From: Luteimonas granuli
Lineage (GTDB): Bacteria; Pseudomonadota; Gammaproteobacteria; Xanthomonadales; Xanthomonadaceae
DNA length: 64,000 bases
Assembly: GCF_007795095.1 (NCBI RefSeq)
Contig: NZ_CP042218.1
Span: forward strand, 1,736,001 to 1,800,000
Reading direction: 5' to 3'
Part shown: positions 10,556-22,180 of the stretch, one piece after another
How positions within the stretch are numbered: position 1 is the stretch's first letter
Layout: each line of letters starts with the position of its first letter
Made by a program: the position numbers and the translations under genes
The notes under the pieces: model-generated
Database searches by the model: none
Told to the model about the DNA's origin: nothing
The model's input: the letters and a program-made list of their open reading frames with translations, nothing else

Positions 10556-11340
10556 GCGACCTTCTCCTTCTGTTCGCGCTCGCGCTGGCGGCGGATCATC
10601 TCCCCGGCCAGGCCGAGGTAGGCGATGGCTCCGCGCGAGGCGCGGTCGTAGCCGACGATGCTCTGGCCGTGGCTGGGCGCCTCGGCCAGGCGCACGTTCC
10701 GCGGCACGATGGTCCGGAAGACCTTGTCGCCGAAATGCTCCACCAGCTCCGCGGACACCGCGTTGGCGAGATTGTTGCGCACGTCGAACATGGTGCGCAG
10801 CACGCCCTCGATCTCCAGTGCCGGGTTGAGCCTCTGCTTCAGCGCATCGATGGTCTGCAGCAGCGAGGTCAGGCCTTCCAGCGCGTAGTACTCGCACTGC
10901 ATCGGCACCAGCACGCTGTCGGCGGCGGTGAGCGCGTTGAGCGTGAGCAGCGACAGCGCGGGCGGGCAGTCGACGAGGATGTAGTCGTACTTCGGGCGCA
11001 GTGGATCCAGCGCGCGCTTGAGGCGCTGCTCGCGGCCCTCCTCGTCCATCAGCTCGATCTCGGCCGCGGTGAGGTCGGTGTTGCCGGGGATCAGGTCGAA
11101 GCCCTCGGGCGTGCGCACCACCGCGTCGGTGGCGTGCACTTCCTCGAGCAGCACGTCGCAGGTCGAGGCCGACAGCTCGCGCTTGTCCACGCCGCTGCCC
11201 ATGGTGGCGTTGCCCTGCGCGTCGAGGTCGACCAGCAGCACGCGCTTCGGCGTCTGCGACAGCGCGGACGCGAGGTTCACCGCCGTGGTCGTCTTTCCGA
11301 CGCCGCCCTTCTGGTTGGCGATGGCGATGATGCGGGCCAT
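10552..11340 (-). CDS. parA: Chromosome-partitioning ATPase ParA (Soj)
   Basis: 262 residues. It is a deviant Walker-type ATPase with KGGVGKTTTAVNLA near residue 11, LLVDLDAQGN, and YDYILVDCPPALS. It forms a dynamic nucleoid-bound gradient that moves ParB-parS complexes. It is transcribed rsmG-parA-parB, the standard arrangement near many bacterial origins; oriC and dnaA are not in this window. Confidence 0.97.
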   Translation of the reverse strand: MARIIAIANQKGGVGKTTTAVNLASALSQTPKRVLLVDLDAQGNATMGSGVDKRELSASTCDVLLEEVHATDAVVRTPEGFDLIPGNTDLTAAEIELMDEEGREQRLKRALDPLRPKYDYILVDCPPALSLLTLNALTAADSVLVPMQCEYYALEGLTSLLQTIDALKQRLNPALEIEGVLRTMFDVRNNLANAVSAELVEHFGDKVFRTIVPRNVRLAEAPSHGQSIVGYDRASRGAIAYLGLAGEMIRRQREREQKEKVA

Positions 11341-11405
11341 GGGCTCGTCTGCCTCGTGCAGGATGCGGCGGGAATCCGGCCCGGAACCCCCGGCCGGGTC
11401 GGTGA

Positions 11406-12056
11406 TTATGCCCCGGCGGGCGCCGTGCGGCCCACCACCACCAGATGGCGCTCCGCGGCCAGCCCCGGGACGGCCAGCGGATGCACGGCCTCGACCCGCC
11501 AGCCCGGGGGCAGGTCGGCGATCTCCGCATCCGGGCGAGCACCCTTCATCGCCAGCAGGCGACCGCCCGGCGCGAGCAGGTGCCCGCCTACCGTCACGAG
11601 GTCGGCCAGCGTGGCCATCGCGCGTGCGGTGATCGCATCGAAGGCACCAGGCATGTCCAGCGCCTCGGCGCGGGACTCGGCCACGCGCACGTTGGCCAGG
11701 CCGAGGGTGCGCACGGCCTCGCGCAGGAAGCGCGCCTTCTTGCCGTTCGACTCCACCAGGGTCACCTGCAGCTCCGGCAGGGCGATCGCCAGCGGGATCC
11801 CGGGCAGGCCGGCGCCGGTGCCGAGGTCGGCCAGGCGGGCGACGCCGCGCACATGCGCGTGCATGGACAGCGAGTCGAGCAGATGCAGGGTCACCATCTC
11901 GCCGGGGTCGCGGATGGCGGTGAGGTTGTAGGTGCGGTTCCAGCGCGCCAGCAGTTCGAGGTAGCGGCGCAGCGGCGCGGCCAGCGATGCGTCGAGGCCG
12001 AGCGCGGCGAGGCCCGCGTCCAGCGCGGCGTGCGGAGGGGTGTGCATGGGGGCCAT
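11406..12056 (-). CDS. rsmG: 16S rRNA m7G527 methyltransferase RsmG (GidB)
   Basis: 216 residues from the ATG at 12056 (MAPMHTPP). The SAM-binding motif is [15 protein letters not shown], with [20 protein letters not shown] upstream and [13 protein letters not shown] downstream. It methylates N7 of G527 in 16S rRNA. The start codon overlaps the stop of the upstream PPTase gene (TAATG), so translation is probably coupled. A second Met three codons on (12047) is possible but has no ribosome-binding site. Confidence 0.95.
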   Translation of the reverse strand: MAPMHTPPHAALDAGLAALGLDASLAAPLRRYLELLARWNRTYNLTAIRDPGEMVTLHLLDSLSMHAHVRGVARLADLGTGAGLPGIPLAIALPELQVTLVESNGKKARFLREAVRTLGLANVRVAESRAEALDMPGAFDAITARAMATLADLVTVGGHLLAPGGRLLAMKGARPDAEIADLPPGWRVEAVHPLAVPGLAAERHLVVVGRTAPAGA

Positions 12057-12652
12057 TATCGGCTCCAGCGCGCCCGCCAGGCCACGGTGGCCAGGTAGTC
12101 CGGCGCCGGCCGGAAGGTTTCCAGGCTCCAGTCCTCGGGCATCCCGAGCACCGGGTCGCAGGCGGCCAGACGCCAGTTCCCCTGTTCGCAGGCGAACTCC
12201 AGCCGGTGCAGGCCGAAGGACAGGCCCTGGCCGTGCGCCTTCAGCACCGCTTCCTTGGCGCACCACAGGCTCACGAAAGCGGCCTCGCGGCCGGCAGCGG
12301 GCAGCGCCGCCAGCGCCGCGGCTTCGCCCGGGGCGAAGAAGCGCTCGGCGAGCACCAGCGCCCTGGGCCTGGGCCGCTTCACCTCCAGGTCGATGCCCAC
12401 GCGCAGCCCATGCGCCAGCGCCATCAGCAGACCCTCGCCGCTGTGGCTCCAACTGGTGTCCCAGCCCGCATGCTCGCCGCCCAGCAACGGTCGCCCCTGC
12501 CGGCTGCGGCTGATCTCGAGCGCGCCCGGCGGTGTCCCGAGTTCGTCCGCGAGCCACTCGCGGGCCAGCGGTTCGGCGCGTTCGCCGTGGCGGTAGGGCC
12601 GCCAGGCGCAGCGGACGGGGCCGACCTGGAGCTGGCCTGCGGCGAGAGGCAT
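12056..12652 (-). CDS. 4'-phosphopantetheinyl transferase, Sfp type
   Basis: 198 residues. The family's magnesium- and CoA-binding motifs are present: [14 protein letters not shown] and [20 protein letters not shown]. It transfers phosphopantetheine from CoA to a carrier-protein serine. Nearby is the aryl polyene ACP (20099-20368), the likely client, and the aryl-AMP ligase starts 55 bp away on the other strand. Such PPTases occur in aryl polyene and xanthomonadin clusters. It could also serve other carrier proteins. Confidence 0.88.
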   Translation of the reverse strand: MPLAAGQLQVGPVRCAWRPYRHGERAEPLAREWLADELGTPPGALEISRSRQGRPLLGGEHAGWDTSWSHSGEGLLMALAHGLRVGIDLEVKRPRPRALVLAERFFAPGEAAALAALPAAGREAAFVSLWCAKEAVLKAHGQGLSFGLHRLEFACEQGNWRLAACDPVLGMPEDWSLETFRPAPDYLATVAWRARWSR

Positions 12653-12706
12653 CGGTGCGGAGTTCCTGTCCCGGCGGTGGGCGGCCAGCGTAAAGTAAGG
12701 AGGAGA

Positions 12707-14092
12707 ATGGAGCGCATGTCGGCAGTCATCAACGTCCAGGGACAGCCCGCCGGCTGCGGCGCGGCCTCGCTGCTCGCCGCGGGACCCGCCGGCCGGCCGG
12801 TCGCCTTCGGTGGCGCCGGCGGCGTCGTGCTGGAGGATTTCCTGGCCGAGGTGCGGGGCGTGGCCGCGCTGCTTCCGGATCGTCCTTTCGCCGTGAACCT
12901 GTGCGAGGACCGCTACCGCTTCCTGGTCGCCTTCGCCGCGGCCGCGATCCGCGGCCAGGTCACCCTGCTGCCGCCTTCGCGCACGCGCGCGGCGATCGAC
13001 GAGGTCCGTGCCCACCATCCCGACAGCTACTGCCTGGGCGATGTCGACGCCTGCGGTTGCGAGGCCATCGCGCCGGTCCCGCACTACCTGCGCCTGCCCG
13101 ACGTGCTGCCGCGCAGGGAGGGCGATGCGCCGCGGGTGGCCGATGCCGCCACGGTCGCCATCGGCTACACCTCCGGCAGCACGGGGATGCCGAAGGCCAA
13201 TCCCAAGACCTGGGGGAGCTTCGCCACCAGCACCGCGCAGAACATGGTCGCGCTCGCCGGACTCCTGCCCGCCGGTGCCACGGCGCACGTGGTCGCCACT
13301 GTCCCGCCCCAGCACATGTACGGCATGGAGATGTCGGTGCTGCTGCCGCTGGCCGGCGGCGTGGCGGTGCACGAGGCGCGCCCCTTCTTCCCGGTGGACA
13401 TCGCCGCCGCCCTGGCCGAAGCGCCGGTGCCCCCGCTGCTGGTGACCACGCCGGTACACCTGCGCGCCCTGGTCGAATCCGGCGTGGCGCTGCCGCCGCT
13501 GTCCGGCATCGCCACCTCGACCGCGCCGCTGCCGCCGGCGCTGGCCGCGGCCGCGGAGGCCGCCTTCGGCTGCGAGGTGCGCGAGCTGTTCGGCTCCACC
13601 GAGACCTGCATCCTCGCCCGCCGGCGTACCGCCAGCGAAGACGCGTGGACCCTGCTGCCGGGCATCGAGCTGCAGCCGCAGCCGGACGGCACCCTGGTGC
13701 ATGCCGCGCACCTGGGCGCGCCGGTGGTGCTGGCCGACATCGTCGAACTGCTGCCCGGCGGCCGGTTCCGCCTGTGCGGACGCCAGTCCGACCTGCTGGA
13801 GATCGCCGGCAAGCGCGCATCGCTCGGCGACCTCGGCCACCGTCTGCTGGCCATTCCCGGCGTGGTCGATGCCGCCCTCGTGCAACTCGAGCCCGACGCC
13901 TGCGGCGTGCGCAGGCTGGCCGCGGCCGTGGTCGCTCCGGGCCTGGACGAAGCCGGGGTGCGCGAGGCGCTGCGCCGGGCCATCGACCCGGTGTTCCTTC
14001 CGCGACCGCTGCGACTCGTGGAAGCGCTGCCGCGCAACGAGACCGGAAAGCTGCCGCGCGCGGCGCTGCTGGAGCTGCTGTCGGGGACCTGA
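12707..14092 (+). CDS. xanA2: Aryl-AMP ligase of xanthomonadin/aryl polyene synthesis (XanA2-like)
   Basis: About 461 residues, an ANL-superfamily adenylating enzyme. Motifs: [19 protein letters not shown] (phosphate loop), [31 protein letters not shown] and the catalytic-lysine region [11 protein letters not shown]. It probably activates 3- or 4-hydroxybenzoate and loads the ACP, the role assigned to XanA2 in Xanthomonas. The ribosome-binding site AAGGAGG (12697-12703) is 3 bases before ATG 12707 and 12 before ATG 12716, so either could be used. It is shorter than stand-alone acyl-CoA ligases, as expected for this family. The symbol rests on family and context. Confidence 0.75.
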   Translation: MERMSAVINVQGQPAGCGAASLLAAGPAGRPVAFGGAGGVVLEDFLAEVRGVAALLPDRPFAVNLCEDRYRFLVAFAAAAIRGQVTLLPPSRTRAAIDEVRAHHPDSYCLGDVDACGCEAIAPVPHYLRLPDVLPRREGDAPRVADAATVAIGYTSGSTGMPKANPKTWGSFATSTAQNMVALAGLLPAGATAHVVATVPPQHMYGMEMSVLLPLAGGVAVHEARPFFPVDIAAALAEAPVPPLLVTTPVHLRALVESGVALPPLSGIATSTAPLPPALAAAAEAAFGCEVRELFGSTETCILARRRTASEDAWTLLPGIELQPQPDGTLVHAAHLGAPVVLADIVELLPGGRFRLCGRQSDLLEIAGKRASLGDLGHRLLAIPGVVDAALVQLEPDACGVRRLAAAVVAPGLDEAGVREALRRAIDPVFLPRPLRLVEALPRNETGKLPRAALLELLSGT

Positions 14093-14186
14093 CGGCCTCC
14101 GCGGACCGCCGACGCGGCCATCACGATCCGGTCCCCAGACTGGCGTCCGCGCCGATCCGGCGAGGAACGCTCGGAGGACAGGACCC

Positions 14187-14444
14187 ATGAACTTCATCAT
14201 CTACCTGATCGTCGGCGGCATCGCCGGCTGGCTGGCCAGTCTCATCATGCGCACCGACGGGCAGCAGGGGCTTCTGCTCAACATCATCGTCGGCATCATC
14301 GGCGGATTCCTCGGCGGCTGGCTGCTGCCGGCGATCGGCCTGGGCCTGGGTGGCGGCTGGCTGGGCTTCCTGATCACCGCGCTGATCGGCGCGATCGTCC
14401 TGCTCGCGATCGTGAATCTGTTCCGGCGCGGCAGCGTGCGCTGA
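14187..14444 (+). CDS. GlsB/YeaQ/YmgE family membrane protein
   Basis: 85 residues, nearly all hydrophobic, with three membrane segments and glycine-rich turns (IVGGIAGWLASLIM, IVGIIGGFLGGW). This is the pattern of the transglycosylase-associated stress protein family. It starts at ATG 14187 after GGAGGAC. Its molecular role is unknown; homologues are induced by envelope or acid stress. Confidence 0.85.
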   Translation: MNFIIYLIVGGIAGWLASLIMRTDGQQGLLLNIIVGIIGGFLGGWLLPAIGLGLGGGWLGFLITALIGAIVLLAIVNLFRRGSVR

Positions 14445-14448
14445 CGGC

Positions 14449-15222
14449 TCAGCCGCCGAGCTGGACCCAGGCGGGAGCGTGGTCGCTTGGGCGCTCCCAG
14501 GTGCGGGGTTCGCGATCGATGCCGGAGGCGACGGCCGAACCCAGCACCGCGTCGGACACCAGGGTCAGGTCGATGCGCAGCCCCATGTCGCGGCGGAAGG
14601 CCGCCTGCCGGTAGTCCCACCAGCTGAACACCCCGCCCTCCTGGCTGTGCAGGCGGAAGGCGTCGTGCAGGCCGAGGTCGAGCAGGGCCTTGAGGGCGGC
14701 ACGCTCCTCGGTGGAGGTCAGGATGTGGCCGTCGTGCCAGATCGCGGGGTCGTGCACATCGCGTTCGTCGGGCGCGATGTTGAAGTCGCCCAGCACGACC
14801 ATCGCCGGATGCCGCCGCAGCTCGTCGGCGAGCCAGTCGCGCACGGCGGCCAGCCAGCGCAGCTTGTAGGCGTATTTTTCCGTGCCCACGGCCTGGCCGT
14901 TGACCACGTAGAGGTTGACGATGCGGAGGTCGCCCACGGTGGCCGCGATCACCCGCTTCTGCTCGTCCGCGAAGCCCGGGATGCCGTACTGCACGTCGCC
15001 GATGGCCTGGTCGCGGGCGAGGATCGCGACGCCGTTGTAGGTCTTCTGGCCCAGGAAGACGCTGCGATAACCGAGCTCGGCCAGGGCGCCGTCGGGGAAG
15101 CGCTCGTCGTCGAGCTTGGTCTCCTGCAGGCCGACGATGTCCGGTGCGGACGCCGCGAGCCACTGCTGCAGGTGGGGCATGCGGACGTTGAGGGAGTTGA
15201 CGTTCCAGCTGGCGATTTTCAT
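14449..15222 (-). CDS. xthA: Exodeoxyribonuclease III
   Basis: 257 residues. It is an AP endonuclease and 3'-5' exonuclease of base-excision repair. Motifs: SWNVNSLNVR, the magnesium ligand Glu in LQETKLDD, the active-site GDFNIAP, SWWDYR and the C-terminal PSDHAPAWVQL. It is convergent with the YeaQ-like gene, with 4 bp between the stops. Confidence 0.95.
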   Translation of the reverse strand: MKIASWNVNSLNVRMPHLQQWLAASAPDIVGLQETKLDDERFPDGALAELGYRSVFLGQKTYNGVAILARDQAIGDVQYGIPGFADEQKRVIAATVGDLRIVNLYVVNGQAVGTEKYAYKLRWLAAVRDWLADELRRHPAMVVLGDFNIAPDERDVHDPAIWHDGHILTSTEERAALKALLDLGLHDAFRLHSQEGGVFSWWDYRQAAFRRDMGLRIDLTLVSDAVLGSAVASGIDREPRTWERPSDHAPAWVQLGG

Positions 15223-15257
15223 GGGTGAAGCAAATCCTTCGGTTCTGTTGTCCGGCC

Positions 15258-16202
15258 TCAGAGGTTGAAGGACGGCGCGTACCCGTCGGCGAAGCCGTAT
15301 GTCACCGGGATGCGTACCACGCGCGGGGTTTCGCCGTCGAAAGGCTCGAATTCGTAAACGCGCGCGCAATGCGCAAGCTTCTCCATCGCCACGGGGTTGC
15401 CGGAGAAGCTTTCCGGAACCACCCTGCCTATCCGGCCGCTGGGCAGCACTTCCATGAGATAGACGACGCTGGCGGCGGTGACGCCCTTCATGCGAAGCGG
15501 CTTGCAGGAGCCGACGCGCTTCAGTCGCAATTCACCCGGTTCCTTCGGTGCGAACACACTTTGCTCCGCCTTCATCCGGCCGTGGATGCGCTCGGCCACT
15601 TCGTTCCTGTAACGGGTGACATAGGTGGAAAGGTCCTCGTCGATCAGCGCCCGGTCCAGCCGTGGCCGGGCCTTCCTCCAGGCCTGTTCCGCGCGCAGCA
15701 GCAGGTCGGCGTTGTAGCCCGCGCTTTCGAACTGGGTGCGTTCCTTGTTCATGTAGACCTTCCCGACGTTCTTCAGGAAGTACAGGTAGACCTGCGTCCA
15801 CTTCATCGCCTCGCGTGCTTCGCCTTCGGCCAGCGCCATTTCGGCCAGGTCCGCATAGGTGGACAGGCGCCCAGCCTCTGCGCTGCGCACGAGCAGCTCG
15901 CGCGCCTTGGCCGTGTCCTTCGGCAGCAGGTTGCCGGGGAGGTCGGGGCCATGGCGGTACAGCTGGCCCATGGTGTGTATGTCGTTCGTGCAGTGGGCGA
16001 GCGTGGACGCCTTCTGGAAGCCGTCCAACGCAGCGGCACGCAGGTGCGCGGGCGCTGCGGGGTCGAACACGTCCATGTGAGGGGTCGCATGACCGGGATC
16101 GAAGAACTGGTGGCATTTCGGCAGCGGGTCGCCTTCATCGGCATGGCAGGCGAAGCTTGCCGCCAGGGTGGCGAGCAGCAGCATCCGGTTCCATTTCCTC
16201 AT
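15258..16202 (-). CDS. Exported protein with TonB-like C-terminal domain
   Basis: 314 residues. It has a cleavable signal peptide (MLLLATLAASFACHA) and a helical middle part with Sel1/TPR-like spacing (KARELLVRSAEAGRLSTYADLAEMALAEGE). The C-terminal region of about 90 residues (VVYLMEVLPSGRIGRVVPESFSG to RIPVTYGFADG) resembles TonB C-terminal or energy-transducer domains. There is no N-terminal membrane anchor. The start ATG 16202 follows GGGAGGGG. The function is not known. Confidence 0.7.
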   Translation of the reverse strand: MRKWNRMLLLATLAASFACHADEGDPLPKCHQFFDPGHATPHMDVFDPAAPAHLRAAALDGFQKASTLAHCTNDIHTMGQLYRHGPDLPGNLLPKDTAKARELLVRSAEAGRLSTYADLAEMALAEGEAREAMKWTQVYLYFLKNVGKVYMNKERTQFESAGYNADLLLRAEQAWRKARPRLDRALIDEDLSTYVTRYRNEVAERIHGRMKAEQSVFAPKEPGELRLKRVGSCKPLRMKGVTAASVVYLMEVLPSGRIGRVVPESFSGNPVAMEKLAHCARVYEFEPFDGETPRVVRIPVTYGFADGYAPSFNL

Positions 16203-16295
16203 TCCATCCCCTCCCTGTCGTGAATGCCGCGACGAGCGTCCGTGGCGGGCGCCCATGCCGCTGGCGCCCCCGTGCCTCCGGGCTAGAATCGCTCC

Positions 16296-16838
16296 ATGGC
16301 CAACAATATCCGACCCTGGCGCGGCACGCTGCCGACCCTCGGCGCCCGCGTCTACGTCGACCCCGCCGCCACCGTCATCGGCGACGTGGTGATCGGCGAC
16401 GACAGTTCGATCTGGCCCGGTACCGTGGTCCGCGGCGACGTCAACTTCGTGCGCATCGGCGCGCGCTGCAACCTGCAGGACGGCACCATCGTCCACGTCA
16501 GCCACCGTGGCCCGCATTCGCGCATGGACGGCTACCCGACCCTGATCGGCGACGACGTCACCATCGGCCACGGCGCGATCGTCCATGCCTGCACGATCGG
16601 CCACGGCGCACTGGTCGGCATGGGCGCGACGGTGATGGACGGGGTCGTGGTCGAGGACCACGGCTACGTCGGCGCCGGCGCGCTGGTGACGCCGGGCAAG
16701 GTGGTGCGCAGCCGCGAGCTGTGGCTGGGCAACCCCGCGAAAATGGTGCGCGTGCTCGACGACGCGGCCGTCGAGGGGCTGCTGTACAGCGCTGCGCACT
16801 ATGTGCGCCTGAAGGACGAGTACCTCGCCGCCGGCTGA
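16296..16838 (+). CDS. Gamma-carbonic anhydrase family protein
   Basis: 180 residues of left-handed beta-helix hexapeptide repeats (ATVIGDVVIGDDSSIWPGTVVRGD, IGDDVTIGHGAIVHACTIGHGA). The three metal-binding histidine positions are visible in HVSHRG, TIGHGA and TIGHGALVG. It belongs to the YrdA/PaaY-like group; carbonic anhydrase activity is likely but not certain for this subgroup. It is divergent from the TonB-like gene. Confidence 0.88.
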   Translation: MANNIRPWRGTLPTLGARVYVDPAATVIGDVVIGDDSSIWPGTVVRGDVNFVRIGARCNLQDGTIVHVSHRGPHSRMDGYPTLIGDDVTIGHGAIVHACTIGHGALVGMGATVMDGVVVEDHGYVGAGALVTPGKVVRSRELWLGNPAKMVRVLDDAAVEGLLYSAAHYVRLKDEYLAAG

Positions 16839-16860
16839 CGCTGCGCGCCCGGTCCGTGCC

Positions 16861-16923
16861 CTGTAGGAGCTACAGCTGCGACCATCGTTCGCTCGCGGAC
16901 GGGATGGTGCGGGTCGCAGTGAG
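16861..16923. repeat. GTAG-type REP element, incomplete
   Basis: Begins TGTAGGAGCTACAGCTGCGACC and is followed by GGGTCGCAG in inverse orientation; the far arm has lost its GAGCTCCTA end. It matches the other GTAG REPs at 9501 and 58126. It lies between the convergent carbonic anhydrase and aroE genes. Confidence 0.65.
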
Positions 16924-16938
16924 GCGGGGGATGGGGCG

Positions 16939-17778
16939 TCAGTCGGCGGTCACGAGGTGCGAATGCTCCGCGCGCAGTTCGCCGTAGATCTCGTCGGTCT
17001 CCGGCCGGACGCCGTGCCAGCGCGCGAACGACAGCGCCGCCTGCTCGACCAGCATCCCCAGGCCGTCGACCACGGCGTAGGCGCCGCTGGCGCGGCCCCA
17101 GGCGAGGAAGGGCACCGCCGCCTCGCCGTAGTTGAGGTCGACCGCGGCCATGCGCCGGCCGACCAGCGAACGCGGCAGCGCCGGCAGGTCGCCGCTGCGC
17201 GCCGCCGACGTGGCATTGACCACCAGCTCGAACTCGCCCAGCGAGCCGATGTCGTCCAGGTGTCGCGGATGCACGCGTCCGGGCTGGCCGAGCAGGTCGG
17301 CCAGCGCGTCGGCGCGGCTGGGCGTGCGGTTGACGATGAAGAGGTCGCCGATCCCGGCGTCCAGCAGGGCCGGGGCGACCCCGCGCGCGGCTCCGCCGGC
17401 GCCGATCAGCAGGGTGCGGCGGGCGCGCAGGTCCAGCGCATGGCGTCCGGTGAGGTCGCGCACCAGGCCTTCGCCGTCGGTGTTGTCGCCGTGCCACTGC
17501 TCGCCGTTGCGGACCAGGGTGTTGACCGCGCCGGCACGGCGGGCCCGTTCGGTCACGTCGGCGCAGAGCGCGAGCGCTTCCTGTTTCAGGGGCAGGGTGA
17601 CATTGGCGCCGGCGCCGCCACGGGCGGCGAATTCCGCCAGGCGCGTCCGGAAAACGCCGATGTCGGCGTCGATGGCCTGGTAGTCGATGGCGATCCCGGT
17701 CTCGCGGCCGAAGGCGGCGTGGATGCGCGGCGACAGGGAGTGCGCCACCGGATGCCCGAACACGGCGTAGTGCTTCAT
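16939..17778 (-). CDS. aroE: Shikimate dehydrogenase
   Basis: 279 residues. It reduces 3-dehydroshikimate to shikimate with NADPH. Motifs: [13 protein letters not shown] (shikimate site), [10 protein letters not shown] (catalytic Lys), [27 protein letters not shown] (dinucleotide fold), [10 protein letters not shown], and [14 protein letters not shown]. It supplies the pathway whose product chorismate is the substrate of XanB2, encoded 1.1 kb upstream on the same strand. Confidence 0.96.
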   Translation of the reverse strand: MKHYAVFGHPVAHSLSPRIHAAFGRETGIAIDYQAIDADIGVFRTRLAEFAARGGAGANVTLPLKQEALALCADVTERARRAGAVNTLVRNGEQWHGDNTDGEGLVRDLTGRHALDLRARRTLLIGAGGAARGVAPALLDAGIGDLFIVNRTPSRADALADLLGQPGRVHPRHLDDIGSLGEFELVVNATSAARSGDLPALPRSLVGRRMAAVDLNYGEAAVPFLAWGRASGAYAVVDGLGMLVEQAALSFARWHGVRPETDEIYGELRAEHSHLVTAD

Positions 17779-17856
17779 GACTGCCTCCGAAGCCTGGCGG
17801 CGCGGGGCGCGCCGCCCTCTCCGGGCCAGTCTACGCCTCGCCGGTGTCGCGCATCT

Positions 17857-17893
17857 GCAGGAGCGGCCGATGATCGCGGCCATGGCCGCTCCC
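17857..17893. repeat. Short inverted repeat (GGAGCGGCC type)
   Basis: CAGGAGCGGCC and GGCCGCTCCCA flank the sequence GATGATCGCGGCCAT. It is a compact palindrome of the REP family between hemB and aroE. It could also act as a transcription terminator for hemB, but no T-run follows. Confidence 0.5.
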
Positions 17894-17919
17894 ACGCGAG
17901 CCGCCCTTGCGGCGGGACG

Positions 17920-20008
<2,089 letters not shown>

Positions 20009-20098
20009 GCGATCATCGGAGGCCGTGCATGATAGCGTGCGCCGGCGTCCCCGCCGGCCCGCGGCAGGCACGTCCACCGTCGCCACGGAAGCCCGCGC

Positions 20099-20368
20099 AT
20101 GACCAGCATCCAGTCCCCCGCCGAACGCGAACTCGCAGAACTCCTGGTCGAGGCCCTGAGCCTGGACGAGGTCGATCCGGCCTCGATCGATCCCGAGGCG
20201 CCGCTGTTCAACGCCGGCCTGGGCCTGGATTCCATCGATGCGCTGGAGCTGGCGCTGGCGGTGGGCAAGCGCTATGGCTTCCAGCTGCGCTCGGACAACG
20301 AAGAGAACCGCCGCATCTTCGCCTCGCTGCGCGCGCTGTCCGCGCACGTCGAAGCCAACCGCGCCTGA
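20099..20368 (+). CDS. xanC: Acyl carrier protein of aryl polyene synthesis
   Basis: 89 residues. The phosphopantetheine site is Ser45 in LGLDSIDALEL. The protein is otherwise acidic and helical, as for ACPs. It is the first gene of a tightly packed plus-strand operon running to FabG at 27486 and should carry the growing aryl polyene. The symbol follows the Xanthomonas naming for the xanthomonadin ACP and rests on context. Confidence 0.85.
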   Translation: MTSIQSPAERELAELLVEALSLDEVDPASIDPEAPLFNAGLGLDSIDALELALAVGKRYGFQLRSDNEENRRIFASLRALSAHVEANRA

Positions 20369-20379
20369 GGCCCATCGCG

Positions 20380-21072
20380 GTGCCGGCCCTGGGCCTGGCC
20401 TTCACGGTGGCGATGGCGGTGGCCTACGCCGCGCTCGCACACGTCGCCAGCGCGACGCAGGACGACCGTTACGCCTACGCCGCACTGCTCAGCCTGGTGG
20501 CGATGATGCTGGCCGCCGGCCTGCTGGCCCGCCGAGCCTGGGCCTGGGTGGCGTTGCCGCTGGCGCTGGCGGCCTGCCACCTGCTGTACCGCTCGGGGCA
20601 GGCCGGGCTGCCGCTGCTGCTGGCGCCGGTGGCCTTCGTGGCCGCGGTGGCCTGGCTGTTCGCGCGCAGCCTGTGGTCGCCGCATGGCGCACTGATCACC
20701 CGCATCGTCGCCGCGCTCGACGGCACCACGCCGGCGACCCTGGCCCCGGACCTGCTCGCCTACAGCCGCGGCCTGACCGCGGCCTGGGCGGTGGCGCTGG
20801 CGGTGCTGGGCCTCGCCAACCTGGCGCTGGCCATGGTCGCGGAGCCGGGCGGGCTGTTGGACAGCCTCGGCCTGCGCGGGCCGGTGACGATCACCCGCGA
20901 GCAGTGGTCGCTGTTCGCGAACATCCTCACCTACGGCATCGTCGGCGGCTTCTTCGCAATCGAGTTCGCGTACCGCAAGCGCCGCTTCCCGGGCCGCCAC
21001 GGCAGCTTCGCCGGGTTCGTGCGGCAGATGGTGGGGCTGGGGCCGGCGTTCTGGCGCGACTTCCTCCGCTGA
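20380..21072 (+). CDS. Inner-membrane protein of the aryl polyene operon (COG4648-like)
   Basis: 230 residues from a GTG that follows the ACP stop by 11 bases with GAGG between them. There are about six hydrophobic segments in the first 180 residues and a cytoplasmic basic tail (EFAYRKRRFPGRH). A protein of this kind lies between ACP and acyltransferase in many aryl polyene clusters; its role is not established. Confidence 0.75.
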   Translation: MPALGLAFTVAMAVAYAALAHVASATQDDRYAYAALLSLVAMMLAAGLLARRAWAWVALPLALAACHLLYRSGQAGLPLLLAPVAFVAAVAWLFARSLWSPHGALITRIVAALDGTTPATLAPDLLAYSRGLTAAWAVALAVLGLANLALAMVAEPGGLLDSLGLRGPVTITREQWSLFANILTYGIVGGFFAIEFAYRKRRFPGRHGSFAGFVRQMVGLGPAFWRDFLR

Positions 21073-21087
21073 ACATGGGGGAGGGGC

Positions 21088-21885
21088 ATGCCCATTGGGT
21101 ATGCTTCGCCCATGCAGCAGCGCGTCGAAAACATGGAAGTGGCCGAACCGGCCGCGCTCCGGCTGGCCTGGGCCGCGCACAACGCCGTCGGCTTCGCCTT
21201 CACCCTGCTCTGGACGGCCGCCTGGATCAGCCTGGCGCTTCTTGTCCTGGTGCTCACTGGACGCCGCGATATCGCGCTGCGCATGGCCGCGCGCTGCTGG
21301 GCGCCCGGACTGCTCGGCGGAGCGGGCGCGAAGCTCGACGTCGAGGGAGCCGACGCCATCGACTGGTCGCGGCCCTACCTGCTGGTCTGCAACCACCAGT
21401 CGGTGATCGACATCTGCGCGCTGTTCCGCGCGGTGCCGGTGCCGCTGCACTTCCTGCTCAAGCAGGAGATGACGAAGGTTCCGTTCGTGGGCTGGTACGC
21501 GCGCGCCTGCGGCATGCTGTTCATCGAGCGCGACAATCCGCGCGCGGGGCCCCGCCTGCGCCGTGAGGCCGCCGCGCTGCTGTGCGAGGGCGGCACGCTG
21601 TGCCTGTTCCCCGAAGGCACGCGCAGCCGCACCGGCGCGGTGGCGTCGTTCAAGGGCGGCGCCTTCCAGTCGGCGATCGACGCCGGCGTGCCGGTGCTGC
21701 CGGTGGCGATCGACGGCGCCGGCGCGGTGCTGCCGCCCGACGGTTTCCGCGTGCGCGCGGGGGTGATCCGGGTGCGCTTCGGAGCGCCGCTGGACACCGC
21801 CGGCGCCGGCGGTGCGTCCGGTCGCCAGGCGCTGGCCGACGCCGCCCATGCCGCGGTGGTCGCCCTGCTGCAGCGGGCGACCTGA
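21088..21885 (+). CDS. 1-acylglycerol-3-phosphate-type acyltransferase (PlsC family)
   Basis: 265 residues. It has an N-terminal membrane anchor (LLWTAAWISLALLVLVLTG), the HX4D motif in CNHQSVIDI and the substrate motif LFPEGTRSRTG. Family members acylate lysophosphatidate-like acceptors. In this operon it probably helps esterify the polyene to a lipid anchor. ATG 21088 has a GGGGAGGGG site; ATGs at 21112 and 21133 are later options. Confidence 0.88.
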   Translation: MPIGYASPMQQRVENMEVAEPAALRLAWAAHNAVGFAFTLLWTAAWISLALLVLVLTGRRDIALRMAARCWAPGLLGGAGAKLDVEGADAIDWSRPYLLVCNHQSVIDICALFRAVPVPLHFLLKQEMTKVPFVGWYARACGMLFIERDNPRAGPRLRREAAALLCEGGTLCLFPEGTRSRTGAVASFKGGAFQSAIDAGVPVLPVAIDGAGAVLPPDGFRVRAGVIRVRFGAPLDTAGAGGASGRQALADAAHAAVVALLQRAT

Positions 21886-21901
21886 GGAGTCCGCGCGGTC
21901 C

Positions 21902-22180
21902 ATGGAGTTCGTTGTCGGGCACGACCATCCCAGTCTTCCGGGCCACTTCCCGGGCCGGCCGCTGGTGCCCGGCGTGCTCGTGCTCGACCATGTGCTGGCG
22001 GCCATCGAGCTCCGGCACGGCCCGCTCGGTGCGCTGCGCCTGCCGCAGGTGAAGTTCGCCAGCCCGCTGCTGCCCGGCGAGGCCGCGCGCGTGGAGCTCG
22101 AGGGCGGGGCGCCGCGCTGGCGCTTCCGGGTCCTGCGCGACGCGACGCTCATCGCATCCGGCGAGGTCGTGCAGTCATGA
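21902..22180 (+). CDS. Hot-dog-fold dehydratase-like protein (FabZ/FabA-like)
   Basis: 92 residues, shorter than FabZ (about 145). The active-site loop is GHFPGRPLVPGVLVLDHVL; the His of the GHFPG motif is present. It probably acts in dehydration of 3-hydroxyacyl-ACP during polyene growth, possibly with the second hot-dog protein at 26238. The stop overlaps the next start (ATGA). Confidence 0.75.
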   Translation: MEFVVGHDHPSLPGHFPGRPLVPGVLVLDHVLAAIELRHGPLGALRLPQVKFASPLLPGEAARVELEGGAPRWRFRVLRDATLIASGEVVQS